64,000 nt of DNA from Aquificaceae bacterium (GTDB lineage: Bacteria > Aquificota > Aquificia > Aquificales > Aquificaceae). The stretch lies in assembly GCA_026981975.1 (NCBI GenBank), contig JALSHV010000003.1, positions 1 to 64,000 of the forward strand. Reading direction: 5' to 3'. Within the stretch, counting starts at the first letter, position 1. Each line of letters opens with the position of its first letter. The position numbers were made by a program, and so were the translations under genes. A model generated the notes under the pieces. The model was not told the origin of the DNA. It saw nothing but the letters and a program-made list of their open reading frames with translations, and searched no databases. Shown in pieces: positions 37,865 to 47,537 of the stretch.

Positions 37865-39667
37865 ATGAGCTTAAAACTTATAAGAAATTTCTCCATAATA
37901 GCTCACGTGGATCATGGCAAATCCACCTTAGCGGATCGCTTGCTTGAATTTACCGGAGCTGTAACTGATAGGGAAAAAAAGGACCAACTCCTTGATACCT
38001 TGGAAATAGAAAGGGAAAAGGGAATTACCATAAAAATGCAAGCGGTAAGAATGTATTACAAAGCAAAAAACGGCAACACCTATAAGTTGCACCTAATAGA
38101 TACACCCGGACACGTAGATTTTTCTTACGAAGTCTCCCGTGCTTTAGCCGCCTGTGAAGGAGCGTTGCTATTGGTAGATGCTTCACAAGGAATTGAAGCC
38201 CAAACTGTTGCCAACTTTTGGAAGGCGGTGGAACAGGATTTAGTTATAATCCCTGTAATAAACAAAATAGATTTGCCTTCCGCAGAACCTGATAGGGTTA
38301 TAAAACAAATAGAGGAAATCTTGGGACTGCCACCAGAAGAAGTTATCTTAGCTTCAGCTAAGGAAGGTATAGGAATTGAAGATATACTGGAAGCTATAAT
38401 ACATAGAATTCCTCCTCCGGCAGGTGATCCTCAAAAACCTTTAAAGGCTCTTATATTTGATTCTTACTACGATTCCTACAGAGGAGCTGTTGCCTTTGTG
38501 CGACTTTTTGAAGGAAAGGTGAAAGCAGGAGACAAGATAAAGCTGTTCTCCACCGGTAAAGAATACGAAGTAACAGAAGTAGGCGCTCAAACTCCGAAAA
38601 TGACAAAATTTGACAGCTTGTCAGCAGGAGATGTGGGTTACATTTCAGCTTCTATAAAGAACGTTAGGGATATAAGAATAGGAGACACCATAACTTCAGC
38701 AGTATTCCCCGCTTCCGAACCCGTGCCCGGTTTTAGACCTGTCAAGCCTATGGTTTTTGCAGGTATCTATCCTGCTGAAGACACAACATATGAAGAACTC
38801 AGAGAAGCTCTTGAAAAGTATTCTATAAACGATTCCGCAATTGTTTATGAACCGGAAAGCTCTCCTGCTCTTGGAATGGGATTCAGAGTAGGTTTCTTGG
38901 GATTACTGCACATGGAAATAGTAAGAGAGAGACTTGAAAGAGAATACGGTGTAAAAATTATCAATACAGCTCCGAATGTTATATATAGGGTGAAAAGAAA
39001 GCATAAAGAAGAAGTTTTTGAGGTTAGAAATCCTTCGGAATTTCCCGATAATCCCGGATTAATAGAAAAAGTTCAAGAACCTTATATACTTGTTACTGTA
39101 ATAACGCCCGCGGAATACGTGGGGAATATAATGCAACTCTGTCAGGAAAAAAGAGGAGAACAGAAAAAGTTTTACTATCTTGATGAAAAAACAGTTCTTT
39201 TGGAATACGAAATGCCTCTTTCCGAAGTAGTAATAGATTTCCACGATAAGATAAAAACGCTTTCTAAGGGTTATGCTTCCTACGATTATGAGTTTTCAGA
39301 ATACAAGGATTCGGATCTGGTAAAGCTTCATATCCTTATAAACAAAAAACCTGTTGACGCTTTGTCTTTTATAGTTCATCGCCAAAAGGCTTACAGAAGA
39401 GCGCGTCTTATAGTAGAAAAGTTGAAAGAAACCATTCCCAGACAGCTTTTTGAAGTCCATATACAAGCCGCCATAGGGGGAAAGGTTATAGCCTCGGAGA
39501 GAATCAAACCTCTGAGAGCAAATGTAACCGCTAAGTGTTACGGAGGCGATATAACCCGTAAAAAGAAATTGTTAGAAAAACAGAAAGAAGGAAAAAAGAG
39601 AATGAAGAAATTCGGAAATGTTCAACTACCACAGGAAGCATTTTTAAGTGTTCTTAGTGTAGAATAG
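37865..39667 (+). CDS. lepA: Elongation factor 4 (LepA)
   Basis: Ribosomal GTPase that back-translocates or remodels stalled ribosomes. The 600 residues show G1 AHVDHGKST, the switch region [11 protein letters not shown]3 DTPGHVDF and G4 NKIDLP, followed by EF-G-like domains and the LepA-specific C-terminal domain ([20 protein letters not shown]). A TAAAAT box ends 9 bases before the ATG and there is no Shine-Dalgarno. Confidence 0.97.
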   Translation: MSLKLIRNFSIIAHVDHGKSTLADRLLEFTGAVTDREKKDQLLDTLEIEREKGITIKMQAVRMYYKAKNGNTYKLHLIDTPGHVDFSYEVSRALAACEGALLLVDASQGIEAQTVANFWKAVEQDLVIIPVINKIDLPSAEPDRVIKQIEEILGLPPEEVILASAKEGIGIEDILEAIIHRIPPPAGDPQKPLKALIFDSYYDSYRGAVAFVRLFEGKVKAGDKIKLFSTGKEYEVTEVGAQTPKMTKFDSLSAGDVGYISASIKNVRDIRIGDTITSAVFPASEPVPGFRPVKPMVFAGIYPAEDTTYEELREALEKYSINDSAIVYEPESSPALGMGFRVGFLGLLHMEIVRERLEREYGVKIINTAPNVIYRVKRKHKEEVFEVRNPSEFPDNPGLIEKVQEPYILVTVITPAEYVGNIMQLCQEKRGEQKKFYYLDEKTVLLEYEMPLSEVVIDFHDKIKTLSKGYASYDYEFSEYKDSDLVKLHILINKKPVDALSFIVHRQKAYRRARLIVEKLKETIPRQLFEVHIQAAIGGKVIASERIKPLRANVTAKCYGGDITRKKKLLEKQKEGKKRMKKFGNVQLPQEAFLSVLSVE

Positions 39668-39677
39668 TAAAGGGATC

Positions 39678-40514
39678 ATGAGGGATAAGTATATAAACAT
39701 ACTTATCTTTGGATACGGAGGGAAAAAGGCAAAGAGTCTAAAAGTAAATAAGAGAGTTCTCAAAGGCTTCCTTTTGAGTTCCTTCTGCATTCTGATAGGG
39801 CTTTTGACCTTTTCCGTTTACTCTTTTTATCAAAATATATCACTACGGAAGGAAGTAGCTAAGCTGAAGGAAGAAAAGAAAGAACTTTCCCTTCTTTTAG
39901 CAAAAGAAAAAGAAAGGACTTCTTATTTAGAACAGTTTAAAGAAAAGGTAGAGGAATTGGAAGGTAAACTCATAACCATAGATAAATTCCTCAGAAAAAA
40001 AGGGATAAGAAAAGTTCCCAGTGGTATAGGCGGTGCTAAGAGTAAGGTGGATCTTTTTGATATAGAATACGTAGGTTTCCTTTATAAAGAAGCAGAAAAA
40101 GCCCATAGGTATCTCTCACGGATACCTTTGGGTCCACCGGTTTGGGGGAAGATAACTTCCCGTTACGGTTACAGAATTGATCCTTTCACTGGAAGGTATG
40201 AATTTCACGATGGTGTTGATATAAAAGCCCCTCGCGGAACACCTGTAAGAGCAACCGCAGAGGGTAAGGTTATATACGCGGGTTGGAAGTCTGGTTACGG
40301 GAAAACTGTGATAATAAGACACGCTTACGGTTTTAGAACTCTTTACAGTCACCTTTCTAAGATAAAAGTCAAAGCGGGAAGGTGGGTTAAATCAGGACAG
40401 ATAATAGGATATGTAGGATCTACAGGTAGATCTACAGGACCCCATGTTCACTATGAAGTGTGGAGACACTCCCGCAAGCAGAATCCTCTTAAATACATGT
40501 ATGTGAGGTGGTAA
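39678..40514 (+). CDS. M23-family (LytM) peptidoglycan endopeptidase, membrane anchored
   Basis: The 278-residue protein has an N-terminal membrane helix (about 28-50), a coiled coil (about 53-105), and a C-terminal LytM domain (about 140-270) with zinc motifs FHDGVDI and GPHVHYEV. RSTGPHVHYE is intact, so it should be active against peptide cross-links. The bactofilin gene follows after 1 base. M23 peptidase-bactofilin pairs control cell shape in several bacteria, and the same link is inferred here. Confidence 0.92.
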   Translation: MRDKYINILIFGYGGKKAKSLKVNKRVLKGFLLSSFCILIGLLTFSVYSFYQNISLRKEVAKLKEEKKELSLLLAKEKERTSYLEQFKEKVEELEGKLITIDKFLRKKGIRKVPSGIGGAKSKVDLFDIEYVGFLYKEAEKAHRYLSRIPLGPPVWGKITSRYGYRIDPFTGRYEFHDGVDIKAPRGTPVRATAEGKVIYAGWKSGYGKTVIIRHAYGFRTLYSHLSKIKVKAGRWVKSGQIIGYVGSTGRSTGPHVHYEVWRHSRKQNPLKYMYVRW

Positions 40515-40515
40515 T

Positions 40516-40917
40516 ATGTTCGGCGGTAAAGGTAGTAAAAAGGAGTTTAAAGCCGTAGAGTCTTCCGAAATAAGCACACTTATAGGCGAAGGTTGTGTTT
40601 TTGAAGGAAATCTGAATCTCTCAACAGCTACTCGGATAGATGGAAAAGTTAAAGGAAACATAAAAAGTGAAGGAATGTTGATCATAGGAGAGTCGGGGAG
40701 TGTAGAAGGAGATATTCACTGCACTGAAATACTAATCCACGGCACAGTTAACGGAAATATAGAAGCAAGAAGGATAGAACTTAAAAAGGGGGCTTCTCTT
40801 TCCGGTGACGTGAGAGTAGATACGTTTGTCATTGAAGAAGGTGCTACCTACAACGGTCACTGTTCTATGGGATCTGCTTCTATATCCTCACCTTCCGCCT
40901 TTGAAATTGCTGATTAA
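40516..40917 (+). CDS. Bactofilin
   Basis: The 133-residue polymer-forming protein has a flexible N-terminus and a DUF583 right-handed beta-helix core (about 18-115) made of repeats such as GKVKGNI, GSVEGDI, GTVNGNI and ASLSGDV. It polymerises at the membrane and recruits cell-wall enzymes, probably the M23 peptidase encoded just upstream. Its end overlaps the convergent ketopantoate-reductase-like gene by 30 bases. Confidence 0.92.
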   Translation: MFGGKGSKKEFKAVESSEISTLIGEGCVFEGNLNLSTATRIDGKVKGNIKSEGMLIIGESGSVEGDIHCTEILIHGTVNGNIEARRIELKKGASLSGDVRVDTFVIEEGATYNGHCSMGSASISSPSAFEIAD

Positions 40918-41823
40918 TTCTTTTGCTTTTACCAAAGAAGTTATCACCTCATTAACGGGAGTTTCCACACCGAATTTTTTTCCAAGACGACAAATTGCTC
41001 CGTTGAGAGCGTCTATTTCCGTTTTTCCCCTTTTTATATCCTTAAGCATAGAAGCGTAATGATCCGCAGTTGATGGAATAAGCTTACTGTAAAAGTTTTC
41101 CAAATACTCCTTAGAAGAAGACCAAAGACTTTTAATGTTTCCAGCTTCCATTACCAAAAAGATCTCCTCCACTATTCTGTTCATCAAATCCTTAGTTTGT
41201 GGATTATAGGCAAGGCTTCCGTAGTTTACTTCCAGCAAAGCGGAAAGAGGATTCAAAGCACAGTTGTAGATAATTTTATCCCACAGAAAAGCGTAAACTT
41301 GCCTGTTGTATCTTGTGGGTATGCCTGCTTTACTGAAGAGTTCAGCTAAGTTCTTTAAAAACCCTTCTTCAATCTTTCCAGAAGGATCTCCTATTACAAC
41401 ATCGTCGGCGCAGACAGTTACTCTGACTTTTTCCTCACCTAATTGTTCAGCACCGAAAATGATACGTGAGAGAACAACCCTTTCTTCCCCGTATAGGGAT
41501 ACCGCCTTCTCATAGTTACCGTAACCGTTCTGCGCTATTAGCAGCAGGGTATTAGCACCTACTACCGGTTTCACCGTCTTTAGAATTTGTTCCGTATCGT
41601 AAGATTTGACCGATACAACTATAAGATCGGGAATAAAGTCCAACTCCGAAACCGACTCTACTGTCTTTACAGGAACAGAAAAAGCTCCCCATATACCTTC
41701 TACTTCTATTTTGTTTTTTACCTTCCCTTTTTTTACCAATCCGCAGGTGGTGTAACCTGCTTTTGTAAGAAATGCGAGATACACACTTCCTATGGCTCCT
41801 ACACCCGCTACAAGAAATTTCAT
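40888..41823 (-). CDS. panE: 2-dehydropantoate 2-reductase
   Basis: NADPH-dependent ketopantoate reductase of pantothenate/CoA synthesis, about 311 residues. The Rossmann motif VAGVGAIGSVYLA is at the N-terminus. The catalytic lysine region is AFLWDKIIYNCALNPLSAL (about residue 180), and TEIDALNGAICRLG follows. The start at 41823 overlaps the upstream deacetylase stop (ATGA). The longer frame lacks family support. Paralogues with other 2-oxoacid substrates exist. Confidence 0.88.
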   Translation of the reverse strand: MKFLVAGVGAIGSVYLAFLTKAGYTTCGLVKKGKVKNKIEVEGIWGAFSVPVKTVESVSELDFIPDLIVVSVKSYDTEQILKTVKPVVGANTLLLIAQNGYGNYEKAVSLYGEERVVLSRIIFGAEQLGEEKVRVTVCADDVVIGDPSGKIEEGFLKNLAELFSKAGIPTRYNRQVYAFLWDKIIYNCALNPLSALLEVNYGSLAYNPQTKDLMNRIVEEIFLVMEAGNIKSLWSSSKEYLENFYSKLIPSTADHYASMLKDIKRGKTEIDALNGAICRLGKKFGVETPVNEVITSLVKAKELISNFKGGR

Positions 41824-42848
41824 CTGGCTATTATCCAAAAACTCTCCGCCCATTTCCCATTAAGATTTCTGCACTTTACACCCACTCTATTCCACTTTCT
41901 TTTCAGAAAAGGAATATTATCACGGAAAACAAAATTTCCTTTTCTCTTTGCTATTTCCCAACCCAACTCTGTGATGTAGATTCTACAGTCTTTGTAAAGA
42001 TTAGGATACTTTAACACAGCTCCTATTTTTTCAGGAGGGTTCTCTTCTAAAAATCCATAAGTAGGTATTAATCTTTGTAAAGTCAGAGCTTCTCTGAAAA
42101 GCTTCTTTTTAAAGTTTTCCATTTTACTCCAGCTTCCTACAATTGCTTGACGCGGTATTCTGTAAAGATCAGTAAAGTTATTTACATTTCCAGGATCTTG
42201 GGTGAAAACCGCTTTATATCCTTTCTCTTTGAGAATAGCCAAAATTTCACTGTTATAGTAACCAAACGGAAGAGCATAGAAGTTCGGTTTGTGACCGAAG
42301 ATCTTCTCAAAACGTTCTTCACTTTTTTCAAGATCTTTTAGGAAGGTTTCCGTGTCCCGCATAAGTCCAAAAGCTCTATGGGAATAAGAGTGGTTTTCAA
42401 ACTCTACCTTACCGTAATTCTTAAGTTTCTTTATATCCTCAAGAGAAAGAAAATCCGGATATCTATCCACTGCTTCCATATAAAGAAAAACGGTAAAGGG
42501 ATAATTGAATTTCTTCAGTATTTCAAATGCTTTCATAGTAGATTTATACCCATCGTCTATTGTAATAACCACTGTCTTTGGTTGTATTTTCTCTCTTTTG
42601 CGTAGTGAATTAATCAAACTGCTAAGTGGTATAACTTTAAATCCTTGCTCTCTAAGAAATTTCATCTGGGCTTCAAAATCTTCAAGGCTGACTGAGGTAG
42701 AAGGATATCTATCATCACCGAATCGGTGATATACGAGAATGGTAGCGTAATCTGCAAAAGCTTTACTGTAGAAAAGCGGGATCAAGAAAACAGGAATCAA
42801 GGTGAACCAAATTGTTTTCCTTAATAACGCTTTTGATTTTTTTAACAT
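41820..42848 (-). CDS. Polysaccharide deacetylase (NodB domain), secreted
   Basis: The 342-residue protein has a signal peptide (about 1-32, AFA cleavage region) and a carbohydrate-esterase-4 domain (about 90-270). The motifs are TIDDGYKS, with metal and catalytic aspartates, and ENHSYSH, with metal histidines. It removes acetyl groups from peptidoglycan or an exopolysaccharide. Its first 86 bases overlap the upstream glucosaminidase gene in another frame. The signal peptide supports this start despite the overlap. Confidence 0.88.
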   Translation of the reverse strand: MLKKSKALLRKTIWFTLIPVFLIPLFYSKAFADYATILVYHRFGDDRYPSTSVSLEDFEAQMKFLREQGFKVIPLSSLINSLRKREKIQPKTVVITIDDGYKSTMKAFEILKKFNYPFTVFLYMEAVDRYPDFLSLEDIKKLKNYGKVEFENHSYSHRAFGLMRDTETFLKDLEKSEERFEKIFGHKPNFYALPFGYYNSEILAILKEKGYKAVFTQDPGNVNNFTDLYRIPRQAIVGSWSKMENFKKKLFREALTLQRLIPTYGFLEENPPEKIGAVLKYPNLYKDCRIYITELGWEIAKRKGNFVFRDNIPFLKRKWNRVGVKCRNLNGKWAESFWIIAR

Positions 42849-43623
42849 AACCTAACCTCTCAACAGAATACATATCTAAGAATTCAGAAAGCCTGAGAGG
42901 ATTGGTATCAATCAATCGTTGCGTTCTGAACTCTTTGTAAGCCCAACCTACGTTAACAGTATAGATATAACTCCTGACGGAATCTAAAAGTGAATTGTAT
43001 TTTCTAAGTAAAACCTCAGACGCACGTGCTGGCAAAGCAGAGCTGGTTTCTTTGAAAGTCCACATACCGAAGAGATTATTTCCTTCTACAAAGAATCTTG
43101 AAGTGCCCCATCCGCTTTCAAGAGCTGCTTGTGCCAAAGCTATGCTTAAGGGAACGGGATTTGCTTTTATAAGAGCTGATTCCACAGACTTTGCTCTACA
43201 TTGTTGGAGAACTTTCTCAAGGAAGGTTTTTTCTCTTTGACTGAGCATAAGCCCTGCTTTTTGCTTCTTCAGGAGACGGATTAAATTCTTCCTCACAAGT
43301 TTCACTTCGTAGTTTGCGATTAAAAGTGAAGGTAAAACCATTTGTATGAATTTTTCCTTTCTTTCCGCAAGAGGCAAGTCTGCCAGAGATACTACCTTTG
43401 TATAGGTTACAGGTATAGCACCTTTACATCTTATAGGGATTATATCTTCTATTGAGTTAATTTCTTTATACATTATCTTTATTCTGGAAATTTCCAGTAA
43501 AGAAAGTTGAGAAGAAAGAATATCTTTAATCCTATCCGCAGGAGGTAAAGCGGTTAATGAAATCGCTAAAATAAGTATAAAAACAACCAGTGGTATTAAA
43601 GTGCCTATAATTCTATCGTTCAT
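42763..43623 (-). CDS. Peptidoglycan glucosaminidase (Bax/FlgJ-like), membrane anchored
   Basis: The protein of about 286 residues has an N-terminal membrane segment (about 5-27) and a glucosaminidase domain (about 150-275) with the catalytic glutamate in AQAALESGWGTSRF, plus GNNLFGMWTF. It cleaves glycan strands in the periplasm. The ATG at 43623 is preferred to a TTG at 43644. The C-terminal ~15 residues after ENNL extend past the domain and are encoded within the deacetylase signal-peptide region. Confidence 0.85.
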   Translation of the reverse strand: MNDRIIGTLIPLVVFILILAISLTALPPADRIKDILSSQLSLLEISRIKIMYKEINSIEDIIPIRCKGAIPVTYTKVVSLADLPLAERKEKFIQMVLPSLLIANYEVKLVRKNLIRLLKKQKAGLMLSQREKTFLEKVLQQCRAKSVESALIKANPVPLSIALAQAALESGWGTSRFFVEGNNLFGMWTFKETSSALPARASEVLLRKYNSLLDSVRSYIYTVNVGWAYKEFRTQRLIDTNPLRLSEFLDMYSVERLGYVKKIKSVIKENNLVHLDSCFLDPAFLQ

Positions 43624-43684
43624 TTGGCAATGATAAAATTTCAATTACAGTAATTGATTAGTTTATAAAATACTGTAGAAAAAG

Positions 43685-44470
43685 TCAACCTTGAAGAGAT
43701 TCCAGAAGTTTCAGATTCTTCATTGCTCTGTAGCAGGATCCTCTTCTTTTTAATCCTCTCAAAAAGTCTGCCACCATTTCTTTTAGTTTGTCTCCACCTG
43801 CTCTTTTTTTTATAAGACCGTTATAGCTTATTTCTTCTTTTATAAAATCCATAACAGCTTTTGTTTTTTTACCCTTTAGTATCCATCTTCTGCGTGGTTC
43901 ACCGTTAAACTCCCAGGCAGTTTTGAGTTTAAAGGGAATACCGTTTGCATGCCCTTCAAGTTCCCAAACCTGAGATCTCTTCTCTTTTTCTATCTCCACT
44001 TCTCCAAAAAGATACTGAAGTATGTAGAGATCGTGCCAAGCAAGATCCCAAAAGGGATTCAAATAGCCTTTTCCTCTATTTAATCTTTCTATTTCTATTT
44101 CCTCTACCTCAAAGCCTGCAGGATAGTTTTTGACAGGAAAAGAATAAAGTTCTATCTCCGATATCTCTAAGTTTGGATCTTCCGCTATAAGGGAAAATTC
44201 CTTACTGTTTAAGGCAGGTGGTTTTTCTAAAAGAACAGGAATTCCTTCTAAAAGAAATTTATAAGCTATTGTTACATGATCCTCCGGATTGACGGCTATT
44301 ATAACCCTGCTTACAGTTTCCTTTACTTCACCGAAGTGACAGTAAAAGGGATACCTGCCAACGTTTTTGTAGGGATCTATATCACACAGAATAAGAGATT
44401 CTTTCAATTCTTCTAATTTTGCAAGATATTTCATTCCCATGTTACCGAGACCTATTAGTAGGACATGCAT
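43685..44470 (-). CDS. Gfo/Idh/MocA-like NAD(P)-binding oxidoreductase
   Basis: The 261-residue protein starts with a Rossmann fold (LLIGLGNMGMKYLAKL) and has the family EKP motif (VLLEKPPALNSKEF, about residue 92). The C-terminal domain is shorter than usual, so it may be a divergent or reduced member acting on a sugar or cyclitol. The substrate is unknown. It ends at 43685, a gap of 61 bases from the next gene on the same strand, and starts 14 bases from tRNA-Leu. Confidence 0.72.
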   Translation of the reverse strand: MHVLLIGLGNMGMKYLAKLEELKESLILCDIDPYKNVGRYPFYCHFGEVKETVSRVIIAVNPEDHVTIAYKFLLEGIPVLLEKPPALNSKEFSLIAEDPNLEISEIELYSFPVKNYPAGFEVEEIEIERLNRGKGYLNPFWDLAWHDLYILQYLFGEVEIEKEKRSQVWELEGHANGIPFKLKTAWEFNGEPRRRWILKGKKTKAVMDFIKEEISYNGLIKKRAGGDKLKEMVADFLRGLKRRGSCYRAMKNLKLLESLQG

Positions 44471-44484
44471 ACCTAATCCTTTAA

Positions 44485-44569
44485 TGCCGGAGGCGGGAGT
44501 CGAACCCGCACGCCCGTAAAGGGCACCGTCCCCTCAAGACGGCGCGTCTGCCAGTTCCGCCACTCCGGC
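44485..44569 (-). tRNA. tRNA-Leu (anticodon GAG)
   Basis: Class II tRNA of 85 nt. It has acceptor GCCGGAG/CTCCGGC, anticodon stem CCGTC/GACGG around TTGAGGG (anticodon GAG), a long variable arm (TGCCCTTTACGGGCG), and T arm GCGGG/CCCGC. The discriminator is A, and the CCA is not encoded. Confidence 0.95.
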
Positions 44570-44593
44570 TTGAGTTTTATATTATAAAGCACC

Positions 44594-45193
44594 GTGAAGG
44601 AACTGCCAAGATTCTACGCTATAACAGATAGAAAAAAATACGGTAAGGATTTTTTACTTACATTAGAAAATATACTTAATAAAGGTGTAAGAATGATTCA
44701 ACTCAGGGAAAAGGATTTAACGGGAAAGGAACTCTACGAGTTGGCTTTGCAAGTAAGGGAACTAACGCTAAAGTATAAAGCTCTTCTTCTTTTAAATGAA
44801 AGAGCGGATATTGCTGTTGCTGTAGAAGCTGATGGGATTCATTTGCCTGAAAACAGTATCCCTCCTTCTGCGGTGAGAAAAGTGTTCCCTGAGATGATTA
44901 TAGGATATTCAGCACATTCCTTAGAGAGTGCCCTATACGCTCAGAAAGAAGGAGCGGACTTTATAACTTTAAGTCCTATTTTTAAAACATCTTCTCATCC
45001 AGAAGCAAAACCCATAGGCATTGAGGAGTTAAAACGTATATCAGAGGAAGTAAATATTCCCATATACGCTTTAGGTGGTGTAAATCTTGGAAAAGTAGAA
45101 CTTTGTCTTAAAAAAGGCGCTTATGGGATTGCAGGTATTACAATGTTTTTACATGGTGCGGACAAGGGATTTAATTTTGGTGGAAGCTCTTAA
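44594..45193 (+). CDS. thiE: Thiamine-phosphate synthase
   Basis: Joins the pyrimidine and thiazole halves of thiamine. The 199-residue TIM-barrel protein has VRMIQLREKDL, the diphosphate-binding LNERADIAVAVEADGIHLPE, and SPIFKTSSHPEAKPIG. It starts with GTG at 44594 and has no Shine-Dalgarno. A TATTAT-like box lies about 8 bases upstream. No TPP riboswitch is seen. Its 3' end overlaps the TetR gene by 41 bases. Confidence 0.93.
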   Translation: MKELPRFYAITDRKKYGKDFLLTLENILNKGVRMIQLREKDLTGKELYELALQVRELTLKYKALLLLNERADIAVAVEADGIHLPENSIPPSAVRKVFPEMIIGYSAHSLESALYAQKEGADFITLSPIFKTSSHPEAKPIGIEELKRISEEVNIPIYALGGVNLGKVELCLKKGAYGIAGITMFLHGADKGFNFGGSS

Positions 45194-45725
45194 ACTTTTC
45201 TCTGAAAAAGGAATAAAAGAAACTACCATAAGGGATATAGCCCGTGCGGTGGGGATAACAGAAGGAGCTATTTACAGACACTTTCACAGTAAAGATCAAA
45301 TAGTTTATGAACTTTTTGAAAAGTATTCGGCAGAGCTTTACGAGATTATGGAAGAATCCCTTAAAGAAAAAACAAGCGATGAAATGCGCTTTAGAACTAT
45401 GATAGAAGCTTTTTTAAATTTTGCTTTTAACAATCCAGATGCTTTTAGATATATGAACATATTCCACTACTTAAGGGAAAAACAGGTAAGAAGGGTTAAG
45501 AAATTGCCCTTTAATCTTTTGAGTAAAGTCATAGGAGATTTGGAAGAAAAAGGCATTCTAAAAATAGAACCTGAATACGCCTTAGCTATGGTAACAGGAA
45601 CCCTGGAGAGGGTATTTCTCTACAGGAGTATGGGAATAATTAAGGGAAGAAAAAAAGTCATAGCAAAAAAAACAGCACAACTACTTTGGAATAGTCTCAT
45701 AGAATATAACGGAGGAAAAAATTGA
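45153..45725 (+). CDS. TetR/AcrR-family transcriptional regulator
   Basis: About 190 residues with an N-terminal TetR helix-turn-helix (about 5-50; [20 protein letters not shown]) and a helical ligand/dimer domain. The ATG at 45153 is a reasonable start. An in-frame start at 45123 would add 10 residues and deepen the overlap with thiE. The ligand and targets are unknown. Its stop overlaps the folE start. Confidence 0.9.
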   Translation: MVRTRDLILVEALKLFSEKGIKETTIRDIARAVGITEGAIYRHFHSKDQIVYELFEKYSAELYEIMEESLKEKTSDEMRFRTMIEAFLNFAFNNPDAFRYMNIFHYLREKQVRRVKKLPFNLLSKVIGDLEEKGILKIEPEYALAMVTGTLERVFLYRSMGIIKGRKKVIAKKTAQLLWNSLIEYNGGKN

Positions 45726-46270
45726 TAGATAAAGAAAAAATAGAAAGAGCTGTAAGACTTTTCTTAGAGGGAATAGGTGAAAATCCCGACAGGGAAGGCT
45801 TAAAAGAAACACCTACCAGAATAGCCCGCATGTGGGAAGAGTTTGAAAGCATGAGATCTTTTGATATGAAGCTTTTTGAAGAGTTTGGAGAATACAACGA
45901 AATGGTGCTTGTAAAGGACATAAGATTCTATTCTTTCTGTGAACATCATCTTCTCCCCTTTTTCGGATACGTTCATATAGCTTACATACCCAACGGAGTA
46001 ATATGTGGACTTTCAAAACTCATAAGAGCTGTCAGAGCTTTATCTCTTAGACTTCAAGTTCAAGAGAGATTAACCGAAGAGATAGCGGATTTCCTTGAAA
46101 AGGAACTTAATCCGAAAGGAGTCGGTGTTGTTATCTCAGCAGAACACCTTTGTATGTCCATAAGGGGTGCCATGTCTCCTGGGCATCTTACAGTCACATC
46201 TGCTCTCAGAGGAATATTTCTCAAGGATATAAAAACCAGAGAGGAATTCCTTAAGCTCATATCAGGGTAG
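45722..46270 (+). CDS. folE: GTP cyclohydrolase I
   Basis: First step of folate synthesis, GTP to dihydroneopterin triphosphate. The 182-residue protein has [14 protein letters not shown], the zinc ligands in FCEHHLLPF and EHLCMSIRG, and GLSKLIR. It starts with TTG at 45722, supported by GGAGG 6 bases upstream and overlap with the TetR stop (TTGA). It is the last clear core gene before the accessory island. Confidence 0.95.
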   Translation: MIDKEKIERAVRLFLEGIGENPDREGLKETPTRIARMWEEFESMRSFDMKLFEEFGEYNEMVLVKDIRFYSFCEHHLLPFFGYVHIAYIPNGVICGLSKLIRAVRALSLRLQVQERLTEEIADFLEKELNPKGVGVVISAEHLCMSIRGAMSPGHLTVTSALRGIFLKDIKTREEFLKLISG

Positions 46271-46279
46271 TATTTAAAG

Positions 46280-46472
46280 TTAAGAGTGCGGGAAAAATGG
46301 TGATAGTTTTTGTTCTTTCGGTTGTTGGGGTGGGGTCTTTTGTTTGGAAGGTATCTGGAGGCACCTAAAGTGATTTGGTTCAAAAATGAAAGCCCAAAAG
46401 AGATATCCTTTCGTTAGCATACCTATAGAACCAGCCTGAGACAGCGGGTGAAGAGTTCCGCACGCTACTTAG
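46280..46472 (+). ncRNA. Possible structured non-coding RNA (strand uncertain)
   Basis: The 200-base space between folE and the island has no convincing gene. Its two ends can pair: TTAAGAGTGCGGGAA (46280-46294) with TTCCGCACGCTACTTAG (46456-46472), allowing small bulges. Inside, GGAAGGTATC can pair with GATATCCTTTC. A ~190-nt RNA closed by a long terminal stem is the shape of 6S RNA, but no diagnostic motif was identified. It could equally be a relic of island insertion. Confidence 0.3.
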
Positions 46473-46473
46473 A

Positions 46474-46785
46474 TCACATTTTACCATTATTTTTAAGAAA
46501 CTCATGTATTTCATCCCACTTTGGAAAGTAAATGTATAGCAGTGTTTCAAATGTCCTACCGTGATTTGGAACGATTAAGTGCAATAATTCATGAACTATA
46601 ACATATTCAACACATTCTTTCGGCATATTAAGAAGCTCTTTATTAATGGTTAGAATTCCATTTTTAGAGCAGGAACCCCATTTTCTTTTCATATGCCTTA
46701 TTTGAACCCTTTTAACTTTTACTCTCAACTCACTTTGCCACTTATTGCAAATAGCCAAAATATCTTCTCTTGTTAGTTCACTCAT
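46474..46785 (-). CDS. YgjP-like (DUF45/M48-type) metallopeptidase
   Basis: The 103-residue protein has the zinc motif HELLH (in EYVIVHELLHLIVPNHG) and the preceding KRKWGSCSKNGILTINKELL typical of the YgjP/SprT-like family. Homologues are often the last gene of type I restriction operons, right after hsdR. Here it overlaps the hsdR remnant by 8 bases. It appears intact although the operon ahead of it is broken. Confidence 0.88.
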   Translation of the reverse strand: MSELTREDILAICNKWQSELRVKVKRVQIRHMKRKWGSCSKNGILTINKELLNMPKECVEYVIVHELLHLIVPNHGRTFETLLYIYFPKWDEIHEFLKNNGKM

Positions 46786-47537
46786 TTTTCTCTCCTCGCA
46801 TTATTTTATCAATTCCTAATAATTCATTAACCAACTTCACCACATCCCCGCTGTAATCGAGAAGCAACTTATACAATTCCTTTCGTAATTCTCTTTCTAC
46901 ATTTTCATTGAATAGCCAATGTTTTCTTTCACTGACAACATTTTGAATCTCTATCGCTTTATTTTCAGGCTCTTTCACCCCATACCTTCGTAAAATCCAG
47001 AAATAGCTAAACTCTTCCCTATTCATTCCTGAGTTCTTTTGTTCTTCTTCTGCCTTTGCTATTTCCTCTGCATTTGCTGTTAGCTCTTTTAAAGCAGATT
47101 CTACACTTCTTTGCCTTTCCCTGAGATGTGTAATTATATCTTCAACTTTTTGAGCAATTGAAACCAAGTAGGGACTTTTATTCAAGTTCTTCTCAACATG
47201 TATTCTTATGCTTTTATAAAGACTTGCAATTTTAGCCCTATCTGAAATTTTGTCTGCCTTTATCGTATTCGCTATATCTTTGTTTATCTCGTAAAGTGGA
47301 AGATTATCTACTATGCGCAAAAGCTCAACATTTTTCTTTATAAGTTCTTCTGTTTTCCTCAAAATATCTCTTCTAACTTTCTTCTTTTCCGCCTCAGGAT
47401 TGTATGTTTGATAGATTATCTCGTAGACTGGACAAGCAATTTATATTTCTCAATATAATCCCTTAAAAACTCATCTGGTGAAAGGATTTCGTAGATTTCC
47501 TGAATTTGCCTGAAAATTTTTATGTATTCTTTGGAGG
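46778..47537 (-). pseudogene. hsdR: hsdR remnant, C-terminal piece with a frameshift
   Basis: Only the C-terminal ~250 residues of a type I restriction subunit remain. From the IS edge the frame reads FRQIQEIYEILSPDEFLRDYIEKYKLLV and then stops at 47416. The downstream continuation YEIIYQTYNPEAEKKK is in another frame. One missing base near 47426-47432 explains the break. The helicase and nuclease parts are gone, replaced at 47538 by the IS element. The long open stretch from 47362 is part of this gene, not an independent one. Confidence 0.85.

Noticed and set aside
46295-46366. Short hydrophobic frame in the folE-island gap
   Set aside because: About 22 codons, no ribosome site, and it lies inside the possible RNA structure. 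It is not supported as a gene.
46271-46473. CCTGAGA in this gap suggested a TPP riboswitch near thiE/folE
   Set aside because: The other conserved TPP elements are missing, and the site is downstream of folE, not upstream of a thiamine gene.
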